Of a stretch of 33,608 nucleotides of DNA, positions 18,141 through 26,890 are shown piece by piece. Origin of the DNA: an uncultured Bacteroidales bacterium (GTDB lineage: Bacteria; Bacteroidota; Bacteroidia; Bacteroidales; Paludibacteraceae); assembly GCA_946404495.1 (NCBI GenBank), contig CAMJDT010000031.1:1-33608 (forward strand). The letters are read 5' to 3'. Made by a program: the position numbers and the translations under genes. The notes beneath the pieces are model-generated. The model saw only the letters and a list, made by a program, of their open reading frames with translations. It was not told where the DNA came from and searched no databases. Numbering within the stretch: the stretch's first letter is position 1; each line of letters starts with the position of its first letter.

Positions 18141-18174
18141 CAAAAGAGAGGTTTTCGAGCCTCTCTTTTGTTTT
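18141..18174. terminator. Bidirectional terminator between tRNA-Lys and leuS
   Basis: AAAAGAGAGG (18142-18151) pairs with CCTCTCTTTT (18160-18169) around an eight-base loop, with an outer C-G pair and a GTTTT tail on the plus strand. The A-run on the other arm provides T residues for the minus-strand leuS transcript. Confidence 0.88.
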
Positions 18175-18202
18175 ACCGGCTCTTCTCATCGCGGCCATCC
18201 GC

Positions 18203-21013
18203 TTATATGACAATGTTCACTATCTTACCCGGCACGACGATGACGCGTTTGGGTGCGGCACCGTTCATGTAGCGGGCGGTCTCATCGTTGGCGAGGACGG
18301 TCTTCTCGACCTCTTCCTTCGTCATCGTCTTGGGCAGCGTCAGCGTGAAGCGTACCTTACCGTTGAACTGCACGGGGTAGTTGACGCCGTCTTCCTCCAG
18401 GTAGCTCTCGTTGAGTTCCGGCCATGCGGCATCTACCACAAACGACTCATTACCGCACCTGTGCCACATCGCTTCGGCGATATGCGGTGCGTAGGGAGCC
18501 ATCAGTACGGCAAACTGCTCCAGCACTTGGCGGCTGTTGCACTTGAGCCCTGCAAGTTCGGTCTGCGCGATCATGAAGGCGGGGATAGAGGTGTTGAACG
18601 ACAGGTTCTCCACGTCCCACGTGATCTTCTTGATGAGCTTATGCAGGCTGCGCAACTCCTCGCGCGTCGGCTCGCGGTCTTCGATCTTCTCGTACATGTT
18701 CCAAAGCTTCTTGAGGAAACGGTGTACGCCATCGATACCGTTGGTGTCCCAGGGTTTGGACATCTCTAAGGGACCGAGGAACATCTCGTACAGACGCAGC
18801 GTGTCGGCGCCGTATTGGGCGATGACATCGTCGGGATTGACCACGTTGAACATCGACTTCGACATCTTCTCCACCGCCCAGCCGCAGATATACTGCTTCG
18901 GATTCAGCGGACTGCCGAGATAGGGGTTGTCCTCAATCGAGGTGCCATCGGCAAACACGAACTGCGCGTTCTTGAACTCCGGCATCCAGTTGCGGAAGGC
19001 CGTGATATCGAGTACGTCGTTATGGACGATATTGACATTGACATGGATCGGCTGCACCTTATCCTTGTACTCCGGCAGGTCGATGAGGTTGTAACTGATA
19101 AACAGATTCCCCGTCGCGCCCTCGCCGATGTACCGATAGACGAAGTTACTGCGTCCCTGAATCATACCTTGGTTAACGAGCCGCTGGAAGGGTTCGTCCT
19201 CGCAGATGAGTCCGAGGTCGTAGAGGAACTTGTTCCAGAAGCGCGAGTAGATGAGGTGACCCGTTGCGTGCTCCGTACCGCCTATGTAGAGGTTCACCTG
19301 CCGCCAGTATTCGTTGGCCTCTTTGCCTACGAGGGCTTCGTTGTTGTGGTTGTCGGTATAACGCAGGTAGTACGCACTCGATCCCGCGAAGCCCGGCATC
19401 GTGCAGAGCTCGATCGGGAAGACGGTCTTGTGGTCGATGAGCGTGTTGCTCACCACCTTCTTGTTCTGTTCGTCCCAAGCCCAGTTCTCGGCGTGCCCAA
19501 GCGGCGGTTCGCCCGTCTCGGTTGGGAGGAAGGTGCTGATCTCCGGCAGACGAAGCGGCAGACACTCCTCGGGCAAGGTATACGGCATTCCGTCCTTATA
19601 GTAGATCGGGAAGGGTTCGCCCCAGTAACGCTGACGCGAGAAGATCGCGTCCCTCAGACGATAGTTGACCTTTACGTGGCCGATGCCGGTGTTGGTGATA
19701 TACTCCTTCATCTTCTGGATGGCGTCGGGCACTTCGAGTCCGTTCAGTATACCCGAGTTGATCATCTTGCCTTCCTTAGCATCAAACGATTGCTCGCTCA
19801 CGTCGGCTCCCTCGATGAGGGGGATGATCGGCAGGTTGAAGTGCTTGGCGAAGGCATAGTCGCGGCTGTCGTGGGCGGGCACGGCCATGATAGCTCCCGT
19901 TCCGTAGCCGGCCAGTACGTAGTCGGATACATAGATCGGTATCTCGGCATTGGTCAGCGGGTTGATGGCGTAGGAACCGGTGAACACACCCGTCACTCGG
20001 CGGTCTGCGATACGCTCACGCTCCGTACGGTGACGGCAGCGGTCGAGGTAAGCTTCCACCTCCTCTTTCTGCTCATCGGTCGTCACGCGGGCTACGTACT
20101 CGCTCTCCGGCGCCAGTACCATAAAGGTCACTCCGTACACCGTATCTGCGCGGGTAGTAAAGATCGTGAAGGGCTCTTCCTGCCCTTTGATGCGGAATTT
20201 CATTTCAGCGCCCTCGCTGCGTCCGATCCAGTTGCGTTGCGTCTCCTTGAGGCTCTCCGTCCAGTTGATGCGGTCGAGTCCTTCGAGCAGACGTCCGGCG
20301 TAGGCCGACACGCGCAGGCACCACTGCCTCATCACGCGTTGCTCCACGGGGTATCCGCCGCGTACGCTCAGACCCTCCGACACCTCGTCGTTGGCGAGCA
20401 CCGTGCCCAACTTGGGACACCAGTTCACCTTCGTATCCGCCAAGTAGGCGATGCGATACTGCATCAGCTTCTCCTGTTTCTCCTTCTCGCTCATCGATGC
20501 CCAGTTGAGGTCGTTCTTCTCGAAACGCTCGATAAGGCGGGCAATCGGCTGCGCCTTCTGCAGGTTGGTGTCGTAGTAGGAGTGGAACATCTGAATGAAC
20601 GCCCACTGCGTCCAGCGGTAGAAGTCCGGGTCGCAGGTGCGGATCATGCGGTCCCAGTCGTACGAGAATCCGATCTTCTTCAACTGCGAGATATAGCGGG
20701 CGATGTTCTCGTTGGTGGTCTTCTCGGGGTGCTGACCTGTCTGAATAGCATATTGCTCCGCAGGCAATCCGTAGGCATCAAAACCCATCGGATGCAGCAC
20801 GTTGAAGCCCTGCAGACGTTTGTAACGGCTGTAGATATCCGAGGCGATATAGCCTAACGGATGACCCACATGCAGTCCCGCACCCGAGGGGTAGGGGAAC
20901 ATATCCAGCGTGTAGAAGGGCTTCTTCTCGCTCTTATTGCTTACTTTGTATACATTGGCCTTATTCCATTCGTTCTGCCAATGTTGCTCTATTTCCTGAA
21001 AATTGTATTCCAT
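18203..21013 (-). CDS. leuS: Leucyl-tRNA synthetase
   Basis: This class I synthetase charges tRNA-Leu in the cytoplasm. The 936-residue protein is full length. The HIGH-type signature is HVGH at 48-51 ([15 protein letters not shown]) and KMSKS is at 716-720. The editing domain carries [12 protein letters not shown] and [21 protein letters not shown] lineage-type insertion between about 640 and 710 (including [17 protein letters not shown] and [14 protein letters not shown]) precedes KMSKS. It follows transketolase by 51 bases containing palindromic repeats and ends at a strong terminator, so it is the last gene of a five-gene operon. Confidence 0.98.
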   Translation of the reverse strand: MEYNFQEIEQHWQNEWNKANVYKVSNKSEKKPFYTLDMFPYPSGAGLHVGHPLGYIASDIYSRYKRLQGFNVLHPMGFDAYGLPAEQYAIQTGQHPEKTTNENIARYISQLKKIGFSYDWDRMIRTCDPDFYRWTQWAFIQMFHSYYDTNLQKAQPIARLIERFEKNDLNWASMSEKEKQEKLMQYRIAYLADTKVNWCPKLGTVLANDEVSEGLSVRGGYPVEQRVMRQWCLRVSAYAGRLLEGLDRINWTESLKETQRNWIGRSEGAEMKFRIKGQEEPFTIFTTRADTVYGVTFMVLAPESEYVARVTTDEQKEEVEAYLDRCRHRTERERIADRRVTGVFTGSYAINPLTNAEIPIYVSDYVLAGYGTGAIMAVPAHDSRDYAFAKHFNLPIIPLIEGADVSEQSFDAKEGKMINSGILNGLEVPDAIQKMKEYITNTGIGHVKVNYRLRDAIFSRQRYWGEPFPIYYKDGMPYTLPEECLPLRLPEISTFLPTETGEPPLGHAENWAWDEQNKKVVSNTLIDHKTVFPIELCTMPGFAGSSAYYLRYTDNHNNEALVGKEANEYWRQVNLYIGGTEHATGHLIYSRFWNKFLYDLGLICEDEPFQRLVNQGMIQGRSNFVYRYIGEGATGNLFISYNLIDLPEYKDKVQPIHVNVNIVHNDVLDITAFRNWMPEFKNAQFVFADGTSIEDNPYLGSPLNPKQYICGWAVEKMSKSMFNVVNPDDVIAQYGADTLRLYEMFLGPLEMSKPWDTNGIDGVHRFLKKLWNMYEKIEDREPTREELRSLHKLIKKITWDVENLSFNTSIPAFMIAQTELAGLKCNSRQVLEQFAVLMAPYAPHIAEAMWHRCGNESFVVDAAWPELNESYLEEDGVNYPVQFNGKVRFTLTLPKTMTKEEVEKTVLANDETARYMNGAAPKRVIVVPGKIVNIVI

Positions 21014-21064
21014 AGTTTATTCGTTTTCGAGACCTCGAGGCTCCTCGAGATCTCGAGATCTCTA
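21014..21064. repeat. Palindrome-rich 8-bp repeats between transketolase and leuS
   Basis: Units of the type ctcgagat and tctcgaga repeat with about an 8-bp period and contain CTCGAG and AGATCT palindromes. The array fills the 51-base gap just upstream of the leuS ATG. Related sequence (gagatctcgag and tcgaaaac on the coding strand) lies upstream of the transketolase start. Confidence 0.7.
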
Positions 21065-23092
21065 TTATAGCATCGCTTTTACTTGTTCATATACATTCTG
21101 TGCCGTGAAACCGAGTTTCTCGTCCAGTACTTTGTAGGGTGCGGAATATCCGAAGGAGTTGAGTCCCCAGATGCGTCCGTTCTCGCCTACGAGACCTTCC
21201 AGCGTGCAGGGCAGCCCGGCGGTCATACCGAAGCGTTTGATGCCGCGCGGCAATACCTCGTCCTGATAAGCTTGATCCTGTTCGCGGAAGCGTCCCTCGC
21301 TCGGTACGCTCACGATCTGCAGGCGGATTCCGTCCTTTCTCAGTAACTCAGCGCCGGCGAGGAGCGTGCCTACCTCGCTGCCGGAAGCTAACATCACCAC
21401 CTGCGGGTTCTCGTCCTTACTTACGATATACGCACCGCGCTTGAAGAGCTCGGCATATTGATACATGTCTACACCCTCTTCGTGGATCATCGGTACATCC
21501 TGACGCGAGAGGATGAGAGCGGTAGGCGTCTCGGTGTTCTCCAGCGCAGCGCGCCAGCTCAGCGTCGTCTCGTCGGCATCCGCCGGACGAAGTACGAGCA
21601 TCGAGGGACGGCCGGCATGATTGTGCAGCTTCTCCATCAGACGTATCTGCGCCTCCTGTTCCACGGGTTCGTGGGTCGGACCATCCTCGCCTACGCGGAA
21701 GGCGTCGTGCGACCAGACGAAGATGACCGGCAGCTGCATCAACGCCGCCAGGCGTACGGCCGGTTTCATATAATCGCTAAACACGAAGAACGTACCGCAG
21801 GCAGGTATGATACCGCCGTGCAGGGCTATTCCGATGCAGAGACACGCCATCGTCAGTTCGCTCACGCCGGCTTGCAGGAAGCGGCCGGAGAAGTCATCGC
21901 GGGTGATGGCTTGCGTACGCTTGAGGAAACCGTCCGTCTTGTCGGAGTTACTGAGGTCGGCGGAGGATACGATCATGTTCTCCACGTTGTCCGCCAGGTA
22001 ACTGAGCACGGTCGCCGAGGCGTTGCGCGTAGCGCTGCCGCGTTTCTGCACGATCTGACTCCAGTCCACGCAAGGCGTCTCGCCCGACATGAAGGCCTCG
22101 TAGCGGCGGGCTGCTTCGGGATTGCTCTCCTTCCAGGCATAGTATTCCTGATAGGCTTTGTTGGCTTTTTCGCGCAACTCCTCGTTGCGTCTCTCGTAGA
22201 GCACACGCACCTCCTTCGACACTTGGAACGGGTTCTCCGGGTCACCGCCCAGACGACGTACGGTCTCCTCGAACGAGGCACCCGACTTCGACAGCGGTTG
22301 ACCGTGCGTGGAGCACTTACCCTCAAACGACTCGCCCTCGGCTGTCACGCAGCCCTTACCCATTATGGTATGACCGATGATCAGGCTCGGACGATTCTTC
22401 TCCGCCTTCGCACGAATGAGTGCCTCGCGAATAGCGTTGGGGTCGTTGCCGGGAATCTCCTGTACGTACCAGTTCCAGGCTTCGTATTTCTTCGCCACAT
22501 CCTCACTCGACACGGCGTTGCACAGCGTGGAGAGTTGGACGTTGTTACTGTCGTAGAACATAATGAGATTACTCAGCCCTAAGTGACCGGCGATACGGCC
22601 TGCACCTTGCGATATCTCTTCCTGAATACCTCCGTCGGAGATATAGGCGTAGATAGTAGGTTTGTGCACCTCGGGGAAGCGATGTTGCATCCATTTGGCG
22701 GCGATCGCGGCACCTACGGCAAAGGTGTGTCCCTGACCCAACGGACCGCTGGTGTTCTCGATGCCGTGCTTGAGGTCGCGCTCCGGGTGTCCGGGCGTGA
22801 CGCTGCCCCACTGACGCAGGTTCTGCAGGTCGTTCATGCTGAACTTACCCGTCAGTGCGAGGGTCGAATAGAGCATCGGAGCCATATGACCCGGGTCCAG
22901 GAAGAAACGGTCGCGCGCTTCCCACTCGGCATTGTCGGGATCGTAGTTCAGAAACTCGGTGTAGAGAACGTTCATAAAGTCCGCTCCACCTAACGCACCG
23001 CCCGGGTGCCCGCTCTTGGCTTTTTCTACCATCGCTGCTGCCAGGATGCGAATCGTGTCAGCCGCTTTGTTCATAATCTCTGTCGTGTTCAT
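21065..23092 (-). CDS. tkt: Transketolase
   Basis: This thiamine-diphosphate enzyme moves two-carbon units between sugar phosphates in the pentose phosphate pathway. From the ATG at 23092 (MNTTEIMNKAADTIR) it is 675 residues; an in-frame ATG at 23152 would add 20 residues encoded by repeat DNA and is less likely. Visible are SGHPGGALGG, the ThDP region YISDGGIQEEISQGAGRIAG with a DSNN metal-binding part, IIGHTIMGKG, and the second-domain HDAFRVGEDGPTHEPVEQ. The usual GDG of the ThDP motif is SDG here. It lies between the DUF6048-like gene and leuS in one operon. Confidence 0.96.
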   Translation of the reverse strand: MNTTEIMNKAADTIRILAAAMVEKAKSGHPGGALGGADFMNVLYTEFLNYDPDNAEWEARDRFFLDPGHMAPMLYSTLALTGKFSMNDLQNLRQWGSVTPGHPERDLKHGIENTSGPLGQGHTFAVGAAIAAKWMQHRFPEVHKPTIYAYISDGGIQEEISQGAGRIAGHLGLSNLIMFYDSNNVQLSTLCNAVSSEDVAKKYEAWNWYVQEIPGNDPNAIREALIRAKAEKNRPSLIIGHTIMGKGCVTAEGESFEGKCSTHGQPLSKSGASFEETVRRLGGDPENPFQVSKEVRVLYERRNEELREKANKAYQEYYAWKESNPEAARRYEAFMSGETPCVDWSQIVQKRGSATRNASATVLSYLADNVENMIVSSADLSNSDKTDGFLKRTQAITRDDFSGRFLQAGVSELTMACLCIGIALHGGIIPACGTFFVFSDYMKPAVRLAALMQLPVIFVWSHDAFRVGEDGPTHEPVEQEAQIRLMEKLHNHAGRPSMLVLRPADADETTLSWRAALENTETPTALILSRQDVPMIHEEGVDMYQYAELFKRGAYIVSKDENPQVVMLASGSEVGTLLAGAELLRKDGIRLQIVSVPSEGRFREQDQAYQDEVLPRGIKRFGMTAGLPCTLEGLVGENGRIWGLNSFGYSAPYKVLDEKLGFTAQNVYEQVKAML

Positions 23093-23099
23093 AATATGG

Positions 23100-23157
23100 T
23101 TGTTTTCGTTGTTTTCGTATTTTTCGTTGTTTTCGAGGTCTCGAGATCTCAAAAGTC
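23100..23157. repeat. 9-bp tandem repeat and palindromes in the transketolase leader
   Basis: Four 9-bp units (ttgttttcg twice, tatttttcg, ttgttttcg; 23100-23135) are followed by ggtctcgagatctc. On the coding strand this is an A-rich segment (GAAAACAAC units) before the transketolase start. The CTCGAG/AGATCT part is shared with the leuS leader. Confidence 0.75.
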
Positions 23158-23159
23158 TC

Positions 23160-23912
23160 TCAAAATTTCCACCCGATATAATAGTTGAATCCCCAGTTCA
23201 TGTCATCCCGGAATCCGAATCCGGGGATGTAGTAGGGTAGAGGTCCGTCTTCGGAGGCGCTGCGGGTGAAGAGCACCTTGAGTCGGATATGCCATCCCAT
23301 ATGGAATCCCTTGGCGATCTGCACGTTGCATCCTGCTACTACCTCGCCCCACACATCGGCTCTTCTCAGGTCGGTATAGTCGGCGAAATTGGTCTGCCAG
23401 TAGGAACTGTTGCGCGTCACGTTCGTCAGGTCATAGCCCTGATAGGCTGTTGCCACGCGCACACCTACGAGCAATGCGTGCGGACTCTCCGGATGCTTCT
23501 TCAGACCGTTGATATCCGTTCCTACGCGCAGGAATCCGCCTTGTCCCTTGTAGGCACCTCCGTTGGCTTCGTCCGAGGCGAGCGCGTAGCCTAATTCGAT
23601 CGTCGGGTAGAAACGCTGTCTGAGACGTACGCTTACCATCGCTTCGTAGTTCTGCACCGCACCCTTGAAGCGGATGGCCTCGAAGGCGGAGTTAAACAGA
23701 TCCAACTTGACGTACGTCCCGTTGTAGATGGCGGAGTCGGCAAAGCGTGCCCGTTCGGCTTCGTAGGTCTCGTTGAGCTGCTGCGGTGCGCGGATCGTGT
23801 CGGGTGTGCTCGCGGGTGCTTGTTTCCTCCCGCCCGCGCTCGCCTGCGCGTATAACGAAGCCATCCCTCCCCAGGCTACCAACAATACTACTATGAACCG
23901 TTTAAATGTCAA
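23160..23912 (-). CDS. DUF6048-like exported protein, TTG start
   Basis: This protein of about 250 residues has a signal peptide (hydrophobic stretch about 5-22, cleavage after LYAQ). The remainder is rich in alternating strands and aromatic residues and ends in WGFNYYIGWKF, a C-terminal pattern typical of an outer-membrane beta-barrel. Sequence and its position after a DUF6452-like lipoprotein fit the DUF6048 family of Bacteroidales; function is unknown. The frame is closed by TAA directly before TTG at 23912-23910, and no ATG follows before the signal peptide core, so TTG is the only plausible start. That TTG is part of a 7-bp ATTGACA unit. Confidence 0.72.
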   Translation of the reverse strand: MTFKRFIVVLLVAWGGMASLYAQASAGGRKQAPASTPDTIRAPQQLNETYEAERARFADSAIYNGTYVKLDLFNSAFEAIRFKGAVQNYEAMVSVRLRQRFYPTIELGYALASDEANGGAYKGQGGFLRVGTDINGLKKHPESPHALLVGVRVATAYQGYDLTNVTRNSSYWQTNFADYTDLRRADVWGEVVAGCNVQIAKGFHMGWHIRLKVLFTRSASEDGPLPYYIPGFGFRDDMNWGFNYYIGWKF

Positions 23913-23948
23913 TTATTAAATGTCAATTATCAATTATCAATTGTCAAT
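23907..23948. repeat. 7-bp tandem repeat (tgtcaat / tatcaat) at a gene junction
   Basis: Six units (tgtcaat, tattaaa, tgtcaat, tatcaat, tatcaat, tgtcaat) fill the gap between two genes. On the coding strand ATTGACA supplies the TTG start of the DUF6048-like gene and the array reaches the stop of the DUF6452-like gene. The same units occur around serS. Confidence 0.92.
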
Positions 23949-24430
23949 TATTCATGTGCGATGATCCGTATATTATCCTTCCCCTTTACCTCCAGTGTCG
24001 GGTCGAGTATTGCAACGCTGTCGATCCAGCCGCTACCGGACCACACTTCCTCAATCGTGTACAGCACCATTTGTCCGCAGGCCAGCGACACGAACCGTAT
24101 CGTGTTGTTGTGCCGTATATAGAGGGTGTCCGTCTGTCCGTGATAGATCAGGCTGTACGCTGTCAGGGTCGTGTCGGGCCGCAGTTGCAGCACGAGGGTG
24201 CCTACACTCTTGACGTTGTCGTACAAGATCGAGTCGTTGCCGACGCCCTGCACGGTGATGCTGTCGTAGCGCTGGTAATAGGCGATCGTCGTGTCGGCAG
24301 CCAGGCTGTCGCCCTGAAACAGGGCCCACATCTCGACCTTGTAACTCACCCTGCACTGCTTATCCACCGTGCATCCGCACAGCATCGCTATCAGCACTAT
24401 CAAAGCGAATATGTATTTCTTCCGCTCCAA
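23948..24430 (-). CDS. DUF6452-like lipoprotein, TTG start
   Basis: This 160-residue protein begins with a lysine-rich N-terminus and the lipobox LCGC (Cys about 19-20), so it is probably an outer-membrane or periplasmic lipoprotein. The body is beta-rich with VGTLVLQLRPDTTLTAY, SLIYHGQTDTLYIRH and YTIEEVWSGSGWIDSV, resembling the DUF6452 family that precedes DUF6048 in Bacteroidales. Function is unknown. The only start with a proper signal sequence is TTG at 24430-24428; in-frame TAA lies four codons upstream. The TTG abuts a 7-bp repeat array. Confidence 0.72.
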   Translation of the reverse strand: MERKKYIFALIVLIAMLCGCTVDKQCRVSYKVEMWALFQGDSLAADTTIAYYQRYDSITVQGVGNDSILYDNVKSVGTLVLQLRPDTTLTAYSLIYHGQTDTLYIRHNNTIRFVSLACGQMVLYTIEEVWSGSGWIDSVAILDPTLEVKGKDNIRIIAHE

Positions 24431-24465
24431 TCTTAAATCTTAAATTTTAAATCTTAACTTAAATC
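24431..24465. repeat. 7-bp tandem repeat (aaatctt / aaatttt) at a gene junction
   Basis: About five units of the same family as at 10428-10462 span the last codons of the upstream gene and reach the TTG start of the DUF6452-like gene. Confidence 0.85.
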
Positions 24466-24971
24466 AGTGTAGCGACCTCCTCTTTCAGCGCTGCCAATGC
24501 CTCCTGATGCGGGGTGACACCGTTGTTGCGGTAGGCGGTGATGAGCAGCTGCGCATAGTCCATCGGCGTACTTCCTTCCGGCAGCTTCATCGCCATCGTG
24601 CTGATGAACGACGCTACCTCGTCGCGCGCCAGGATGATCTTGTCCCACAGTTCGGGCGAGACATAGATCTGCTGACTGAGATTGTGGTCGAACTCCATCC
24701 GGATCGTGCGGAGCAGCAGTTGCTGGATCTGCAAAACGGTCATTCCGCTGATATCCACATTCAGCAGCAGGTGCTCGGGCTGCGTACGCTCCAGTACCAG
24801 CGTCAGTCGCTCGTAGGCGCGGAGCCGTATCGGCGAGATCTCCTTCTGGGAGGCCCGTTTCAGCTCAAAGTTACGCTTGTCGTTCTCGTTCTTGTAGAAC
24901 TTGTACATCACCAGCCATGTGCACAGCAGCACGATCAATGCCGGTATCGTATAACCGATTATTTCTGCCAT
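24459..24971 (-). CDS. Conserved membrane-anchored protein of unknown function
   Basis: I do not recognise a named domain in this 170-residue protein. It has one N-terminal membrane helix (about 5-23, YTIPALIVLLCTWLVMYKF), a charged linker (FYKNENDKRNFELKRASQKE) and a helical cytoplasmic-type body with RLRAYERLTLVLER and QIYVSPELWDKIILARDEV. The shape, one helix and then a compact helical domain, is common among small Bacteroidota proteins encoded near aminoacyl-tRNA synthetase genes. It has a clear promoter at 24998-25028 and starts the operon that continues to leuS. Confidence 0.75.
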   Translation of the reverse strand: MAEIIGYTIPALIVLLCTWLVMYKFYKNENDKRNFELKRASQKEISPIRLRAYERLTLVLERTQPEHLLLNVDISGMTVLQIQQLLLRTIRMEFDHNLSQQIYVSPELWDKIILARDEVASFISTMAMKLPEGSTPMDYAQLLITAYRNNGVTPHQEALAALKEEVATLI

Positions 24972-24997
24972 TTTTCCCTATTTTTGCAATTTCGCGG

Positions 24998-25028
24998 CAA
25001 AATTACAAAAAAAATCCCACATATGCAA
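24998..25028 (-). promoter_or_regulatory. Bacteroidota-type promoter nested in the serS terminator
   Basis: On the minus strand TTG (25028-25026) and TAATTTTG (25005-24998) are 20 bases apart, giving a start near 24991 and a leader of about 20 bases. The TTG is in the CTTG loop of the serS terminator hairpin and the spacer contains its T-run. Confidence 0.82.
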
Positions 25029-25040
25029 GCATATGCGGGA
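25007..25040 (-). terminator. Rho-independent terminator of serS
   Basis: On the minus strand TCCCGCATATG pairs with CATATGTGGGA (11 pairs with one G-T) around the loop CTTG, followed by eight T residues. It lies about 70 bases after the serS stop. Confidence 0.92.
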
Positions 25041-25058
25041 AAAAATTTTTTTTGACAA

Positions 25059-25114
25059 TGTCAATTATCAATTATCAATTGTCAATTATCAATTATCAAT
25101 TGTCAATTATCAAC
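25059..25114. repeat. 7-bp tandem repeat (tgtcaat / tatcaat), eight units
   Basis: The order is tgtcaat, tatcaat, tatcaat, tgtcaat, tatcaat, tatcaat, tgtcaat, tatcaac. This is a 21-bp higher-order unit (one TGTCAAT and two TATCAAT) repeated. It starts after the terminator and runs over the serS stop codon. Confidence 0.95.
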
Positions 25115-26486
25115 GGATCATATCCGCTCCAAAGTAAGGTTGCAGCGCAGCGGGGATATGGATTCCTTCCTCCGACTGGTTGTTCTCCAGCAGCGCTGCC
25201 ACGATACGCGGCAAGGCGAGTGCGGAACCGTTCAGGGTGTGCGCGATCTGCACTTTCTTATCGTCCTGACGACGGTAGCGGCAGTGCAGGCGGTTAGCCT
25301 GATAGGTGTCGAAGTTACTGGTCGAACTTACCTCCAGCCAGCGGTGTTGCGCTTCGCTGTAGACCTCAAAGTCGTAGCAGAGCGCCGCCGTGAAGCTCAT
25401 ATCGCCTCCGCTGAGACGCAAGATACGGTACGGCAACTCCAGCTTCTTCAGCAGTCCCTCCACGTGCTCCAACATCTCCTTATGCGAGATGTCGCTGTGC
25501 TCCGGAGAGTCGATGCGTACGATCTCGATCTTGGAGAACTCGTGCAGGCGGTTCAGTCCGCGTACGTCCTTACCGTAGCTGCCGGCCTCGCGGCGGAAGC
25601 ATTGGGTGTAGGCGCACATCTTGACGGGCAGCTCCTGTTCATCGACGATCACGTCGCGGTAGAGGTTCGTCACAGGTACCTCTGCTGTCGGGATCAGATA
25701 CAGGTCGTCCACCTCGCAGTGGTACATCTGACCCTCCTTGTCGGGCAGTTGTCCCGTGCCGTATCCGCTGGCAGCATTCACTACCGTAGGCGGCATGATC
25801 TCCGTATAACCGGCTTTGGCGGCTTCGGCGAGGAAGAAATTGATGAGTGCGCGCTGCAGTCTTGCTCCCTGACCGATATAGACGGGGAAACCGGCACCCG
25901 AGATCTTGACGCCTAAGTCAAAGTCAATGAGGTTGTATTTCTTCGCCAGATCCCAGTGCGGCAGTTTGGCAAACGCCGGCTCGGGGTTCTCGCTGTCGGG
26001 CCAATCCTTCAGGGCGATACCGTTACCATCCTTCGAGAAGGCCTGTGCGGCAGGCTGATCCAGCCCCTTGAGGGCTTCGCCGAAGTTCCAACCGCCCACC
26101 TTGACGGCTACGTTATCCTCCGCGCTCGCGCCCTCGGGCACGATAGCATAAGGTACGTTGGGTATCTGCAGCAAGGCTTGCGTCTGACGCTCGGCTGCGG
26201 CATCCATCTCCTGCTCGTAGGTCTTGATGTCGGCCTTGAGTTGCGCGGTCTTGGCCTTGGCAGCCTCCGCCTCGTCCTTCTTGCCCTGACCCATCAGTTT
26301 GCCGATCTCCTTAGCGATGCTGTTCATCTCCTGCGAAGCAGCGTCCTTCTTCTGCTGGGCGTTCTTGCGCTCCTGATCCAGGGCGAGGACGTTCTCGATG
26401 GCTTCGCGTGCACCGGTAAAGTGCTTCTTCTCCAATCCGGCGATAACGAGTTCCTTATCGTCGTAAATCTGCTTTAAGGTAAGCAT
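25110..26486 (-). CDS. serS: Seryl-tRNA synthetase
   Basis: This class II synthetase charges tRNA-Ser and tRNA-Sec-type substrates with serine in the cytoplasm. The N-terminal coiled-coil arm (about 30-110, alternating Lys/Glu/Ala-rich helices) binds the tRNA variable arm. The core shows TAEVPVTNLYRD, motif 2 in CFRREAGSYGKDVRGLNRLH, WLEVSSTSNFDTYQANR and motif 3 in GSALALPRIVAALLE. Its 458 residues are slightly longer than typical (about 425-430). It is flanked by 7-bp arrays at both ends and lies between the rpmA terminator and its own terminator. No promoter match is visible between the rpmA terminator and its start. Confidence 0.97.
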   Translation of the reverse strand: MLTLKQIYDDKELVIAGLEKKHFTGAREAIENVLALDQERKNAQQKKDAASQEMNSIAKEIGKLMGQGKKDEAEAAKAKTAQLKADIKTYEQEMDAAAERQTQALLQIPNVPYAIVPEGASAEDNVAVKVGGWNFGEALKGLDQPAAQAFSKDGNGIALKDWPDSENPEPAFAKLPHWDLAKKYNLIDFDLGVKISGAGFPVYIGQGARLQRALINFFLAEAAKAGYTEIMPPTVVNAASGYGTGQLPDKEGQMYHCEVDDLYLIPTAEVPVTNLYRDVIVDEQELPVKMCAYTQCFRREAGSYGKDVRGLNRLHEFSKIEIVRIDSPEHSDISHKEMLEHVEGLLKKLELPYRILRLSGGDMSFTAALCYDFEVYSEAQHRWLEVSSTSNFDTYQANRLHCRYRRQDDKKVQIAHTLNGSALALPRIVAALLENNQSEEGIHIPAALQPYFGADMIR

Positions 26487-26490
26487 AAAA

Positions 26491-26511
26491 TATCAATTAT
26501 CAATTGTCAAT
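26491..26511. repeat. 7-bp tandem repeat (tatcaat, tatcaat, tgtcaat) upstream of serS
   Basis: Three units, equal to one 21-bp higher-order unit of the array at 25059-25114, lie four bases upstream of the serS ATG and reach the T-run of the rpmA terminator. Confidence 0.9.
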
Positions 26512-26551
26512 TAAAAAAGTCTCCTACCAAGCGCCGAAGCCTCGGTAGGAG
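26512..26551 (-). terminator. Rho-independent terminator of rplU-rpmA
   Basis: On the minus strand CTCCTACC pairs with GGTAGGAG, extended by partial pairs up to a TTCG tetraloop closed by C-G, and is followed by ACTTTTTT. It lies about 28 bases after the rpmA stop. Confidence 0.93.
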
Positions 26552-26578
26552 AGAGTTCTCTTGTCTCCGCCGATTTGT

Positions 26579-26845
26579 TTAAGCTTCAGCAGCTACCGGC
26601 TGGATCGAGACGTAGGACTTATTGTTACGCTTACGAGTGAAGGTAACGATTCCGTCGATGAGTGCATACAGGGTATGATCCGAACCAATTCCCATATTTG
26701 CACCGGGATTATGCTGCGTACCACGTTGGCGAACGATGATATTGCCTGCTTTGGCAAATTGTCCACCCCAAATTTTCACGCCAAGACGTTTGCTTTCTGA
26801 TTCACGGCCGTTCTTCGAACTACCGACACCTTTCTTATGTGCCAT
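26579..26845 (-). CDS. rpmA: 50S ribosomal protein L27
   Basis: L27 is a small basic protein of the large ribosomal subunit near the peptidyl-transferase centre. The 88-residue sequence begins [16 protein letters not shown], the conserved N-terminal tail, and contains [24 protein letters not shown] and [15 protein letters not shown]. There is no N-terminal extension of the processed Firmicutes type. It lies 45 bases after rplU and ends at a strong terminator, so the two genes form a separate operon. Confidence 0.98.
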   Translation of the reverse strand: MAHKKGVGSSKNGRESESKRLGVKIWGGQFAKAGNIIVRQRGTQHNPGANMGIGSDHTLYALIDGIVTFTRKRNNKSYVSIQPVAAEA

Positions 26846-26890
26846 AATCTTCTGTCTTTTTTTTAAGAGTTAAACCGTTAATTACTTCAT

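Noticed and set aside
18815..20857. A 680-residue open frame on the plus strand opposite leuS, and similar long frames opposite pfp, serS, wecB and tkt
   Set aside because: They are antisense shadows of strongly conserved genes in GC-rich DNA. Their translations are low-complexity R/H/V-rich and match no family.
24980..24988. TATTTTTG on the plus strand as a promoter
   Set aside because: It lacks a TTG 20 bases upstream and the flanking G, and no plus-strand gene follows; it is likely chance in an AT-rich gap.
25059..25114. CRISPR array
   Set aside because: Units are 7 bp and directly adjacent with no spacers, and there are no cas genes. It is a simple tandem repeat.
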